Positions 46,486 to 57,200 are shown, counted from the first letter of the stretch. The stretch: 64,000 nucleotides of DNA from Pseudopedobacter sp043763845 (GCA_043763845.1 JAYULE010000185.1:1-64000), one strand, 5' to 3'. Notes: generated by a model from the sequence alone, not told the origin. Made by a program: numbers and translations.

Positions 46486-49400
46486 ATGCCTACCATAACC
46501 CCTTCTCACTCTTTTTGTGCCGATTATAGCTCAATGTCGGCTTGTTTATTTGCTATACAAGCGCAACAGGCTAGCGGTGCATTTAATGCCTACCCCGAGT
46601 TAATACAATTGTTAAACACCTTAGAGTTAGATTTGGTAAACGATTTGTTTAACCGCACTTTGGTAGTATATGGCATTATTAACGGCAACATAACGGTAAC
46701 CGTAAACGAAATTAAAGGCGATTTTAGCCATATAGATTTCTCAAGAATAGATTATAAAGTAGGCTACATCAATACCACAAACACCAGTTACAGCTCGCAA
46801 TTTAAAACCGTAACCAATATATTTTTTGATTTTTGTAGCCGTCAGGGTGAAATAAGCGAAGAAAATAAGTTATATATTGAGTACGCTTTATTACCCGTAT
46901 TAGATGCGTTAGAGGAGTTAATACTATATTTATCAGCACTTAAATTAAATCAATGTATCGAACCCGAAAATGCAACTTTTGGCAATTCGCCCGATTTGTA
47001 TTTGCAAACCGCAGGTAGCGATGGTATGGATGGTACCCTTGCAGGCATACACCTACGCTGGGGTTTAACTGGCGTACTTCAAGATCATTTTCCTAAAGGT
47101 AGCTTAGCCTCTGGTACGGTAGGTTTTAACCAAGCCAACGATTTTATATTTATATCTCGTACACCTTATACCAATCCCATAAGCATTACCCTCGATTTCG
47201 AAACCACAACGCCAATTATTTGCTTTGCAAAACCTATATTTACTTTACCAAAAAGTCTATTTTGGGCCAGTATTTTTAATATAAAAAACTTCCCTCACTA
47301 CTACGATAACAATTGGACATATTTACTCAACTACTCCATCAATAACAAAAAAGTAAGTAGTAGAGTACGCTTAATTTTTACCGATAAAGCTTTGTACAAT
47401 AGCTTAGCAAAAACAATAAATCCTACAGAGCAACACTACAATTTTTTGAAAGCCTATACAGGTATAATTGAAATGTATGTAAGCAATGCCGCTTTTAATA
47501 TAGATTTCGATTTCCGTAAAACAGCAGGTGCCGCTAATGCCACTTTAAAAATACAGGTAATTAACCAAATAGGTAATGGCGAAGAAACAGAAGAAATAAT
47601 TGCCATACAAAAAAACATAACTATTACTAGCGGTAATGCCACCACTGCCCAAATTGAGGGCGAAAACATCCAAAAAATAAGACTTAAAAAAACCGAGGGG
47701 TCTGTACTAAAAGCCATTACCCTACAAACCTATAACGATTTTTATATCAGTCGCCAAGCTGCCGATTGGCAAGCCATAGAAAGCGGATTTGCTTTATCAT
47801 TAGATCAAACAACAGTATACAACCGCTTAGAAAAAACTACCCAAGCTATCAATAACGCTTGGCCACAATTTAACCAAGGCGCAAAAGTTAATATCCAAAA
47901 TTATAGAGATAAGTGGGACAAAGCCACAGATACGGAAGAAAACGACCCGCCTATGAGTGAAGCCGTTAGCAAATTTATTGCGCTTAGCAATACTAGCCGC
48001 CAAGCTTTAGAACATATTGATGCAGCAAATAATGCCAGTACCGACGAAAAATTACCCGCTTTAAATTATGCCAACATTTTAAACCTATTTACACTCGATT
48101 TTCACATTGCCCGTATGTTTGGTGTAGGCTATATTGATGAGTTGAGCAATGTGGCTATCAACAATAAGTATATATATAAAATAAGCTACCAAAACCGCAC
48201 AAGTTTAGCGAGTGCCCAACAAATAACCCGAGAATATTTAAGCCTGCCTACCGCCAAAACCGATAGCCGTTTACCTGCCAAAGCCAATATTGGCCCAATA
48301 TCTTACGATTTTCCATTGGATAATGATTTATCACAATCACTATTCGATGGTAACGGTTATTCATCACTTTCAGATGTGCGTGTGGTAAACATTACCCGCC
48401 AGCCTTTTGCTTTTGAAGCAACCGAAAATAATTATTTTAATAATTTGGCTGTGGCCGAAAACTTTAATCAGTTTCAACAAAGTATTCCTGTAATGTATGG
48501 TATAGAATACAGGGCAACCAACCAACCAAATTATGTAAAACCCGAAATAACAGGTAGCAAACGTACAGGCAAGAAATATTTCGCCAACCCCGAAGGCACT
48601 TTTTTAGAAACCGTACCCGTATTAGATAACGCCACAAGCTTATACATACATTTTGAAAGTGAAGCAGGCATACACCATTATGCCATTTATAGTATCAATT
48701 TATTTTCTCGCACATCCACCTTAAGCGATGAAGTAAGTACCGATGCTACCGTTTTTAAACCTCGCAATACCTTACAAGCCCCTACCAATATTGGGGTGCA
48801 ATACATACAAAAAGAAAATACTCTTTTATTTACCACCAAAAAAGAACAAGAATGGTTAACAAGGCGTAAAGAGACTTTCCCAAATGTTAATGTATGCTTT
48901 ACAAGGGTAACTTTTAACTGGTTAGATATTGTAGATGTATCGCACATACAAGATATAGACATTATAGACATCAATAACCTAGATTTAAGCAAAGTTGTTA
49001 AAGGCAGCAAAATTAATTTTTGGTTTAAGCCTCAGCCACCCCTACAAATTAGCGGTATTATTAGCAATGTAAGTCCAGTTGCCAATCAAGCCAATAAAGC
49101 AATCATAAACGTAGCAGGTTATACATTAATTAATGGTAAACCAGTAGAACCCAACGTAACCAGCTTTAGCCATTTTATAGGCAGTTTGTTGAGCACCGAA
49201 GATGGGCAATTTGCCATTACCCAAATAACCAGTACCAATGGCAAATTAAACATTACCATTGATAAAATTTTTCAATCGCAAAATATCAAAAACGAGGCCC
49301 AAACTGATGTTGATAATTTCGGCATCCGCGAATACTACATTTCCCCAAAAACAGGCTCACGCTTTACCATTATAGAAAACTTAGGCAGCACCAATAACTA

Positions 49401-51495
49401 TAACAGTGTGCCGGCAAGCGTTAATTTGGTAAACACCAGCCTATCAACAACCCTTATAACAGAAAAAGTAAAGTTAGAAGAAACCACCACCCATTTATTA
49501 ATAGGTGGCATTACTGCCAATGCCTTAATTACCCAAAAACTAGATAGCCAAAACCAAGCCATAACAGGTTGTTATACCGTGGCTTTTGCACCTGATATTG
49601 CATTAGCACCGCATCCGCAAACCAATATACCTTTTAATCCAGCCAACCCCACAGCAAATAACCCTAATACATTACAGCCAGCACATGTAGAGTGGTACAA
49701 AGGTTTGATAAGAGTACCTATTACTAATCCTGATAATAGCAAAACCGAAATAAAATTAATGGATGTTTTATTAATTGAACAACTAAACCCATTAAAACTA
49801 ACCGTTTATTCTCCAACCACTTACATGGTAGGTCTCAACACAGTTAACGAGATAAAAAATTCAACTACCGATGTTATCCCCGTAAACTTTCATCCTGGTT
49901 ATAGGGCATATCTTTTCCCTGCAACAATTACACCACCTGTTGGAGTCCTAACCTTTAATACAACAAATATAGAACCTGATGATAGCCAAACCGACCGTAA
50001 AACCATATTGGCTTTACAAACAAGCGATGTAGTAGATGGCATTAGCTTAAGTTCAGTTTTATCGGCTCCAGTTGTTCAATTGGCCCGTAACATTGTTGAA
50101 CCTGTTGAATTAGAAGCACCCATACCTTTAAACCTAAAAGTACGGCCTAATGCCATTGGCAAAGCCACCTTTACCTTCGATATAAAACTAAAATACAAAA
50201 ACGGGGCACCTCGCAAACCTTTTGGTTTTATGTTTTACAGGTTATCAAGTGCCGATGTTTTAGAGGCTTTATACAAGCCCGATACTATTAATACTATTTT
50301 AGAAAGATTGAACAAATTAACACTTGATGTCAATTTTAATCAACGCTATTTCGAATTGATAAATTTGAAATTTGATCAGCAAAACCCCACAAAATTTAAA
50401 GTGTTTGATGCCCTACCAAACCCCTATGGTTTTCCCCTGCCCGATGCTTTAGGCTTAATGAATGCTGCCGATACACAGGATACTAAAGTAGAAAAATACA
50501 AAGCAGCCATACGTAAAAATCTATTGCCCCTAACGGAGCAACCACCTATTTATGCTTTTATTAAAGAAGGTACACAAACAGATAATAAAACTCCGACTAT
50601 CAAAAACAAAGATGGCTATTTGTTAAATGCTAGCGACACTAAGTTCGATCCTTTCCCGATGGTGAAAATATTGCCTGCTAGCCCTTTTCCAAACACCACA
50701 GTTGTAAGAGTAAGCGATTATAATTTAAAAGCAGCATCGCGTTTTTATTATTTTTATGCTGCTGCGGAAATAACAAATCAATTGGATATCGGGCCTTTAA
50801 GTCCATTTACTGGTCCTGTTACTATTTTACACACCACACACGATGAAGCTCCCATTATAAATTCGTTTAGCATTAACCAGCAAATTGGTTTAGGCGGAAG
50901 TCCACTTGCAGTAACTTTTCAACTCTCGCCATTATTGGCCGATAACCGTAACCGTAAAATACGCCTGTACAGAACTACAGATGTAGAAAAAACGACCTCT
51001 CTGTACACAATGGATAGCTTTGTAGATATTGATTTTACACCAAACCCCGATACCAAAAGCATAGATATAACCGATACCTTTGAAGATTTAACCACTTTGC
51101 CTTTAGGCGAAACCCTGTATTACCGCTTAGCTGCTATACGCATTATTGTAAACGAAAAACAGGCATTAGAAGAAGTGGTATCTCAAGGATCAACAGTAAT
51201 TGCATTAAATTTAATTGACACCTATAACCCAGAAGCACCACAAATAACCTATTCCGCTAGCGACAATAAATTAACATGGCCAACCACCGTAAATAAGGGC
51301 AAATATTTCTTATACAAACAAAACGACCGTGGCAACTGGGAAAAACTACCTAATACTTTGCCTAATCAATACCAAATAACGCCGCCCTTGGTTTTAACCG
51401 ATGAAGATGGCGATCGAATTTATCATCGCTTTAAAGTAAAAGTAGAAAACTCGTCGGGTTTATTAAATCTAACCGTGAACGAAATAACCATTTAA
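46486..51495 (+). CDS. Giant 1669-residue protein with Fn3-like tail
   Basis: No signal peptide or sorting domain. The N-terminal ~170 residues are helical. A segment GIHLRWGLTGVLQDHFPKG (about 188-206) follows; I have a loose memory of similar H-L-R-W plus F-P-K/R-G motifs in large proteins encoded beside DUF6603 proteins. The middle (about 210-1200) is beta-rich with scattered helices, and the last ~250 residues contain Fn3-like domains (LTWPTTVNKGKYFLYKQNDR, YHRFKVKVENSSG). No catalytic site recognised. It follows the 2083-residue gene after the 60-bp repeat and is probably part of the same assembly. Base composition is like that of the 2083-residue gene. Confidence 0.85.
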   Translation: MPTITPSHSFCADYSSMSACLFAIQAQQASGAFNAYPELIQLLNTLELDLVNDLFNRTLVVYGIINGNITVTVNEIKGDFSHIDFSRIDYKVGYINTTNTSYSSQFKTVTNIFFDFCSRQGEISEENKLYIEYALLPVLDALEELILYLSALKLNQCIEPENATFGNSPDLYLQTAGSDGMDGTLAGIHLRWGLTGVLQDHFPKGSLASGTVGFNQANDFIFISRTPYTNPISITLDFETTTPIICFAKPIFTLPKSLFWASIFNIKNFPHYYDNNWTYLLNYSINNKKVSSRVRLIFTDKALYNSLAKTINPTEQHYNFLKAYTGIIEMYVSNAAFNIDFDFRKTAGAANATLKIQVINQIGNGEETEEIIAIQKNITITSGNATTAQIEGENIQKIRLKKTEGSVLKAITLQTYNDFYISRQAADWQAIESGFALSLDQTTVYNRLEKTTQAINNAWPQFNQGAKVNIQNYRDKWDKATDTEENDPPMSEAVSKFIALSNTSRQALEHIDAANNASTDEKLPALNYANILNLFTLDFHIARMFGVGYIDELSNVAINNKYIYKISYQNRTSLASAQQITREYLSLPTAKTDSRLPAKANIGPISYDFPLDNDLSQSLFDGNGYSSLSDVRVVNITRQPFAFEATENNYFNNLAVAENFNQFQQSIPVMYGIEYRATNQPNYVKPEITGSKRTGKKYFANPEGTFLETVPVLDNATSLYIHFESEAGIHHYAIYSINLFSRTSTLSDEVSTDATVFKPRNTLQAPTNIGVQYIQKENTLLFTTKKEQEWLTRRKETFPNVNVCFTRVTFNWLDIVDVSHIQDIDIIDINNLDLSKVVKGSKINFWFKPQPPLQISGIISNVSPVANQANKAIINVAGYTLINGKPVEPNVTSFSHFIGSLLSTEDGQFAITQITSTNGKLNITIDKIFQSQNIKNEAQTDVDNFGIREYYISPKTGSRFTIIENLGSTNNYNSVPASVNLVNTSLSTTLITEKVKLEETTTHLLIGGITANALITQKLDSQNQAITGCYTVAFAPDIALAPHPQTNIPFNPANPTANNPNTLQPAHVEWYKGLIRVPITNPDNSKTEIKLMDVLLIEQLNPLKLTVYSPTTYMVGLNTVNEIKNSTTDVIPVNFHPGYRAYLFPATITPPVGVLTFNTTNIEPDDSQTDRKTILALQTSDVVDGISLSSVLSAPVVQLARNIVEPVELEAPIPLNLKVRPNAIGKATFTFDIKLKYKNGAPRKPFGFMFYRLSSADVLEALYKPDTINTILERLNKLTLDVNFNQRYFELINLKFDQQNPTKFKVFDALPNPYGFPLPDALGLMNAADTQDTKVEKYKAAIRKNLLPLTEQPPIYAFIKEGTQTDNKTPTIKNKDGYLLNASDTKFDPFPMVKILPASPFPNTTVVRVSDYNLKAASRFYYFYAAAEITNQLDIGPLSPFTGPVTILHTTHDEAPIINSFSINQQIGLGGSPLAVTFQLSPLLADNRNRKIRLYRTTDVEKTTSLYTMDSFVDIDFTPNPDTKSIDITDTFEDLTTLPLGETLYYRLAAIRIIVNEKQALEEVVSQGSTVIALNLIDTYNPEAPQITYSASDNKLTWPTTVNKGKYFLYKQNDRGNWEKLPNTLPNQYQITPPLVLTDEDGDRIYHRFKVKVENSSGLLNLTVNEITI

Positions 51496-51926
51496 AAACA
51501 ATTCAATGTCAAAAACTATGAAATAAAATTAAATATTATACCCATTAAACAGGTCTACGATTGGGGACGGCCTTGCCGTTGTTTGGAGCGGGATGCCAAT
51601 AAATTTTTTAATAGAAACTAAGTTAAAGCACAATTCAAGCAAGTCGCAGCGTGTTGCACAATTGTTGTTAAAGCACTAACTTAGTTAACACTCCTTGAAT
51701 TGCGCCGTTAAAAATTAATTGAGCATACCCGATAAAACAACAGCAAGCCTTGATTTTTTGTTACTTTTTCATCAAGGAAAAAGTAATTAAAAAAAAAGCC
51801 TTTAAAAAAATATTTAGTTAAAGATGAAATATTACCCACACAAAAAGACGAAGAACCTAAAAATCAAATCACTCAAAATAACGAATCACAAAAAAACATA
51901 TAATAAACCATTTAAGACCCCCACTT
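51496..51926. other. Intergenic region with repeated inverted-repeat words
   Basis: Contains AACTAAGTTA (51616-51625) with its complement TAACTTAGTT (51677-51686), and GCACAATTCAAG (51628-51639) with the near-complement CTTGAATTGCGC (51694-51705), in a crossing order. A further hairpin is formed by TTACTTTTT (51761-51769) and AAAAAGTAA (51779-51787), overlapped by the alternative pair CCTTGAT (51748-51754) and ATCAAGG (51771-51777). No gene is convincing here. Confidence 0.6.
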
Positions 51927-54017
51927 ATGACCATAGAAGACTTAAAAATTGAAATTAACCGTGTACTACAAAGCCCAATCGAGACACCTTTAACAGGTAC
52001 CCAGCTAGCCACTCTTTTAAAAACCATGGCAGACGAACTCGACGAAGTATCAGAATTTTCTACCTTAACTGCTTTGCCTAATCCAGGTAAAACGGGTAAA
52101 ATATATGTAACCTTAGATACAAATTTTACCTACCGCTGGGGCGGGAGTTCGTACATAAAAATTAATGATATAGATATAAGCACCAAAGCCGATTTGATTG
52201 CAGGTAAGGTGCCAGCAAGCCAATTGCCAAGCTATCTTGATGATGTTTTAGAAGTCGCAAACCTTGTGTCATTACCCGTAATAGGCGAAAGCGGTAAAAT
52301 ATACGTAACCATTGACACCAATTTACAGTACAGGTGGAGCGGTAGCACTTACATTGCGATTGGGGGTGGTATAGGAACATACCTTACAAAAACACAAGCA
52401 AATTTAATAGATGTAGGTGGGGATAATTGGTACTTACCTTGGTTAGATAATACTAATCAACCTATTGCTGATGTAGAAATACGGCCTTTAATTGTAGAGG
52501 TTAACGGTATAGTAATGCCTATTAACCAATTAGACAGAAGCTTTACGCCACCAAGATTATATGGTAATTTTCAGAGTAATTTAGAGTTACAAACTATTAA
52601 GGTATTAATTAGCAAGAATATAACTACCAGCGTACCAACGGTTTTATGGGAAAATATACTAGGCAACCCTAAAGATAATTTACCATTGCAAGCTAAGTTT
52701 GATGCTTTAGATGGAGGTTTATCATTTTATTTTGAAAAGACCAAAGCTGAAATAGATACTTTAATATCAACTAACGCCTTAGTAATAGGAGCATTATATA
52801 AAATAAGTGGTGTACATCCAGATTTATATAATGATGGTACTAATTCAGGAACTACAATTTATCTAATTGCTTTAACCGTTAATAAATTAAGTAGTGAAGG
52901 ATATGGAGAATTTTATAATCCTCGTTATTTTCCTGATAATAATGGATACATTTGGTCTAATAAATCAAGTTATAATATTTCCAGTATTGTTGGGACTTTT
53001 ATTGAAAATGAAACTATTACAACTGAAATGGGAGATACTGGAGTATTATTTAAAATCGCTCAATCCGGATTATTTGATTTAACATCAAGTGGTTGGAATA
53101 GTGACTCAAATTATTTTACTGGAGATATAAGTGGAGCAAGAGTTAATATTTATAGACCAAATAATGGTATTTTTCAAAGTCCTAATGGACCTGCTATAAT
53201 GTATGGTCGACCACAAATTTATCCTATAATATATCACTCCACCACAACTTTAAATTCATCAGTTATTTGGGGTGGATATTACTGGCAAAATACTGGTGGT
53301 ACTATTGGTTCAAGTTTAGATGTTTTAACTTTATCTCCTGATAATTGGATAAAAATACCTTATAGTAATAATGCTTATAATAAAGTAATTGATGTAATTG
53401 AATACGATATTCAATATAATATAATAACAAGAAGAAAAGATAATTTAGGTAATGATATTATTTGTAATTATAAGGATATAGTAAATTTTGGTTACAATAC
53501 AATTAATCGATTTCAGTTTGGGAATAGAAGTTTTTATAATAACAAAGTATATAATTCAGAATTAGAATGTATAAATGTTGGTAATATACTAACTCAAAAT
53601 ACTAGTTATAAACTATCTATACATTCAAATACATTAATGAGTGGTAGTAGTATTCGTTCAAATTATTTAGTTAGTCCAACACTTAATTTAACTAATTATT
53701 TTTTAGTTGAGGGTAGTAGTATTAATTCAAATTATTTAACTAATGGAAGTAGTATTAATTCAAATACATTAGTCAGTTCTTCTATTAAGTCTAATTACTT
53801 AACTAATGGTGCTCAAATAAGTAATATTGCTATTAGTGAGAAATTGTTACAAAATAATAATATTTCATCAGTAAATATATCAAACATACTTAATACTGGT
53901 ACATTACTACTCAATCCAAACATTACTAAAACATTCTTCAGAAGACCTGATGGAATTGTTAAGATAAGCTACTATAATAATTCAGACCAATTAATAATTG
54001 CCAACTTAAACGATTAA
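51927..54017 (+). CDS. Phage tail-fibre-like protein with repeat-rich C-terminus
   Basis: 696 residues with no signal peptide. Two copies of a ~34-residue unit (about 46-79 and 111-145) with the pattern LPxxGxxGKIYVTxDTNxxYRW, separated by KADLIAGKVPASQLPSYLDD; both are typical of tail-fibre and tail-collar proteins of Bacteroidota phages. From about residue 270 the sequence turns into an Asn/Ser/Tyr-rich beta-repeat region ending in GSSINSNYL / GSSIKSNYL ladders (about 560-650), suggestive of a beta-helix tip. DNA from about 52740 on is clearly more AT-rich than the first third, so the gene looks mosaic. No other phage structural gene is present. Probable receptor-binding or surface fibre. 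Confidence 0.85.
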   Translation: MTIEDLKIEINRVLQSPIETPLTGTQLATLLKTMADELDEVSEFSTLTALPNPGKTGKIYVTLDTNFTYRWGGSSYIKINDIDISTKADLIAGKVPASQLPSYLDDVLEVANLVSLPVIGESGKIYVTIDTNLQYRWSGSTYIAIGGGIGTYLTKTQANLIDVGGDNWYLPWLDNTNQPIADVEIRPLIVEVNGIVMPINQLDRSFTPPRLYGNFQSNLELQTIKVLISKNITTSVPTVLWENILGNPKDNLPLQAKFDALDGGLSFYFEKTKAEIDTLISTNALVIGALYKISGVHPDLYNDGTNSGTTIYLIALTVNKLSSEGYGEFYNPRYFPDNNGYIWSNKSSYNISSIVGTFIENETITTEMGDTGVLFKIAQSGLFDLTSSGWNSDSNYFTGDISGARVNIYRPNNGIFQSPNGPAIMYGRPQIYPIIYHSTTTLNSSVIWGGYYWQNTGGTIGSSLDVLTLSPDNWIKIPYSNNAYNKVIDVIEYDIQYNIITRRKDNLGNDIICNYKDIVNFGYNTINRFQFGNRSFYNNKVYNSELECINVGNILTQNTSYKLSIHSNTLMSGSSIRSNYLVSPTLNLTNYFLVEGSSINSNYLTNGSSINSNTLVSSSIKSNYLTNGAQISNIAISEKLLQNNNISSVNISNILNTGTLLLNPNITKTFFRRPDGIVKISYYNNSDQLIIANLND

Positions 54018-54128
54018 AACAAACAAACATTACGAAAAAACAACTTTTAACAACCCTAACTTTAACTTCAATATCTTTACATCTTTTGTTTAAGTGAAAA
54101 AATTAACTAAAAACTAAATATAAATATC

Positions 54129-56987
54129 ATGTGGAAAAATTTAAATAGCATCATACAACAATTAGGCACTGCACTTAGAATAAGTGTTGGTAAAGACACA
54201 CCTATAAACATTTACTCGAAGGAGCAGGTAGACGACCTCATTACTACTGGTTCAACTGATATATCTGAACAACTTGAACTTAAAGTAGATAAAGTTACTA
54301 ACAAAAATTTAATCTTAGATTCTGATATAACCAAACTTGCTGGCATAGAAGCAGGTGCAGAGGTAAATATAAATGCAGATTGGAATGCCACAAGTGGAGA
54401 TGCTCAAATATTAAATAAACCAATCATACCTTCAATAGTTGGTTTAGCTACAAATTCTTATGTGGATACTAAACTTGGTTCGTATGTTAGTAAAACATTA
54501 CCTGATACTATTACCGCATTAAAAACACTTACTAATGGCATTGATGTTAGTTCAGCTAATGGAAATATTTTAAATGTAAATACACAGGGAGTTTATATAG
54601 GTAATGTACCTTTTACTCCTCTTTCAGCAAGTTTTAGTACCTTATCTAGGACGTTAAAATCAGCTACTAACCCAACAATCCCTTTAGATAGGGGGTTTGT
54701 TAACCAACAAAATATAACACTAAACAGTTCGGCTACTATTTTTCCAGCTATTGATTGTGGGTTTAATGCTACAGCTGTTATAAATAGTTCAAATTTAGGA
54801 GGGCCTACGGGTACATCAACTATTATAGGTCTACGCAATTCAGTATCTTTGTCACAAGAATCAGTACCTTATACCAATGCAATATTTGGTAGTGTATCTC
54901 TAGCAGCTAATAGTTCTGGTAATTCACAAAATTGGACAAATGCTAACATTGCTAGAGGAGGGCTTATTGCTCATTTAGCAAACTTTAGGACATTTGGCAC
55001 AACTTCAACTGGTACAATAAGTAACGCTACAGGTGTTGCATCTGTATTAACTCTTACAGCACCATTGATTACTATCACAAACGCTCAAAATTATGCATCG
55101 TTAAACCCAGAGAATACATCTACATTTTCTTTAATTAATATGCGAGGTTATGTTGGAGAGGAAATAACAAAAGGTACTAATAACACAAATTTATTATTAG
55201 GTACTGGTACAAGTCCTACAGGCAATTGGAATATATTTTCTAGTTCGTCGTACCCAAATAATTTAGGTAATGCTAATACAAGAGTGGGTAGTTTAACTAT
55301 ATCAAATACCCCTAACGTTTCTAGTTCTGCTAATAAAGTTTTAGTAAGAAATGATGCTACAGGCTTAATTGAAACTACTACAGGTAACAGCACAGATGCC
55401 AATTTAAGAGATAGGTCAACCCATACTGGTATACAAGCTATAAACACAATTACGGATTTACAAACTAGCTTAGATGCTAAAGAAAGTATTTCCAATAAAG
55501 GTATAGCTAACGGCTATGTAGGATTAAACAACAACGTAAAAATAGACACCGCTTATTTTCCTGATAGTATATTAGGAAACTTAAAATACGGAGGTAGTTA
55601 TAATGGTTCAATAATAAGTGCATCTGCTGATTTTACAGCTTTAAACGGATTAAACTTACCCACAACTGGGTATGCAGGTGTCTACTTTATTACAACTACA
55701 TCTTTTACAAGAGCAGGTACAAACTATGATGTTGGTGATTGGGCAATTCATAACGGCGCAAACAACTATGTAAAAGTTGATAATACGGATGCTGTTACTA
55801 GCATACACGGCAGGTTGGGCAACGTGGTAGCTGTTACTGGTGATTACAATACAGGGCAGATTACAGAGGTAACAAACAAAAAATTTGCTACAGATGCACA
55901 ACTTGTACAGATAGCTACTAATACATCTGAAATAGCTACAAAAGAACCTATCATAAATATATTACCTATCTTAAAGGGTGGTACAGGTTCATCAACAAAA
56001 AACTTTGTTGATTTAACTACAAACCAACCAACAATAGGAGGGATTAAAGGATTTACATCTCCTATGACTACAAATAAGATTTCTGCTAGTGCTAATCTTA
56101 CAGCTTCTGGTGATATAGTATCAATAGCTGGAGATTTAGGATCATTTATTAACGATACACAAACTGGATTATCGATAATACCTACCGTATCTAATAGTGG
56201 TGAGTCAACTAATTCAAACATGTTATTTGTTTCTCCAACTTATAATCCATCAGTTGGTAGTGGCGGATTACATTATCTGCTTAATATAGGTAAACAAATA
56301 ACTGGGGCACATAAAGAATATTTTACTATAAATGATCTGGGGTTTGCTAATTTTAATAAAAACTTAACTATTGGTAATATTGAAGAAAATCAAACAACAT
56401 TATCACTTACTGGTGGGATTAATGGAGGATCGTTATTAAGATTAAATAGGTTCAGTAATGGTATCAGTAATGCATATTCATTTTCATTGCCATCAGCAGG
56501 ATTAAGATTATCAGATGCTAGTAACAATAGTGTTGCAACATTTTCAAGTACAGTGCCTGGAGCATTTAATAGTTTATATCTAGGAGAACCTAATAAAACA
56601 ACAAGTGATGCTAGACCTTCAGTACTATCAGCTACTACTTTTACGAATGCTGCCGGAGCAAACGTGGCAGGTCAAGCTTTATATTTGCAAGGAGGATTAG
56701 GTGTGGGAACATCAGTACCAGGTGATGTTATAGTTTATACAGGTAATTCCGCAGCTACAACAGTTTTACATACAACAACACCAAGATTAACGATTAAAGG
56801 TGGTACGGGTGCTGCCACTTTTACTAATACGGTAACTTCTACACAATTCAGACTATCCGCTTTAAACATTGCTCCTGCTAGTGCTACTGCAACAGGTACT
56901 TTGGGTGAGATAAGAGTTGTAACAGGGTTTATATATGTTTGTATAGCAACTAATACTTGGGTTCGTACAGCTTTAACAACTTGGTAG
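54129..56987 (+). CDS. Phage tail-fibre-like protein
   Basis: 952 residues, Gly/Ser/Thr/Asn-rich, with no signal peptide. N-terminal segment YSKEQVDDLITTGSTD then ITKLAGIEAGAEVNINADWN with NATSGDAQILNKP, a signature of trimeric phage tail-fibre shafts. Further fibre-like elements are SLDAKES, HGRLGNVVAVTGDYNTGQIT and the C-terminal GTLGEIRVVTGFIYVCIATN. The middle holds many short beta repeats. It lies 111 bases after the other fibre gene. A lytic phage is not indicated, as no capsid, portal, terminase or tube gene is near. It could be a domesticated adhesin or the fibre of a particle whose other parts are encoded elsewhere. Confidence 0.85.
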   Translation: MWKNLNSIIQQLGTALRISVGKDTPINIYSKEQVDDLITTGSTDISEQLELKVDKVTNKNLILDSDITKLAGIEAGAEVNINADWNATSGDAQILNKPIIPSIVGLATNSYVDTKLGSYVSKTLPDTITALKTLTNGIDVSSANGNILNVNTQGVYIGNVPFTPLSASFSTLSRTLKSATNPTIPLDRGFVNQQNITLNSSATIFPAIDCGFNATAVINSSNLGGPTGTSTIIGLRNSVSLSQESVPYTNAIFGSVSLAANSSGNSQNWTNANIARGGLIAHLANFRTFGTTSTGTISNATGVASVLTLTAPLITITNAQNYASLNPENTSTFSLINMRGYVGEEITKGTNNTNLLLGTGTSPTGNWNIFSSSSYPNNLGNANTRVGSLTISNTPNVSSSANKVLVRNDATGLIETTTGNSTDANLRDRSTHTGIQAINTITDLQTSLDAKESISNKGIANGYVGLNNNVKIDTAYFPDSILGNLKYGGSYNGSIISASADFTALNGLNLPTTGYAGVYFITTTSFTRAGTNYDVGDWAIHNGANNYVKVDNTDAVTSIHGRLGNVVAVTGDYNTGQITEVTNKKFATDAQLVQIATNTSEIATKEPIINILPILKGGTGSSTKNFVDLTTNQPTIGGIKGFTSPMTTNKISASANLTASGDIVSIAGDLGSFINDTQTGLSIIPTVSNSGESTNSNMLFVSPTYNPSVGSGGLHYLLNIGKQITGAHKEYFTINDLGFANFNKNLTIGNIEENQTTLSLTGGINGGSLLRLNRFSNGISNAYSFSLPSAGLRLSDASNNSVATFSSTVPGAFNSLYLGEPNKTTSDARPSVLSATTFTNAAGANVAGQALYLQGGLGVGTSVPGDVIVYTGNSAATTVLHTTTPRLTIKGGTGAATFTNTVTSTQFRLSALNIAPASATATGTLGEIRVVTGFIYVCIATNTWVRTALTTW

Positions 56988-57061
56988 AATATTCTTTAGT
57001 AATCCCCATTTTGGGGTAGGGTAACAAATTTTGCTCGTTGCCATTGAGCCTAGTATTCATA

Positions 57062-57090
57062 CATCCCCCTTTGGGGGCTAGGGGGTAATT
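57062..57090. repeat. GC-rich interspersed repeat
   Basis: CCCCCTTTGGGGG followed by CTAGGGGG within 57062-57090. A partial copy (AATCCCCATTTTGGGG) lies at 57000-57015. Same family as the elements at 36341, 46134 and 58326. Confidence 0.65.
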
Positions 57091-57200
57091 CGATGGCTCG
57101 AGGCATAATAAAAAATATTTTTTTAACCCTTACAATAAATCTCAACTTTAAAAGTTAATATCATTGATAAAAATATCCTAACCCTCTAAAAATTAAAACT

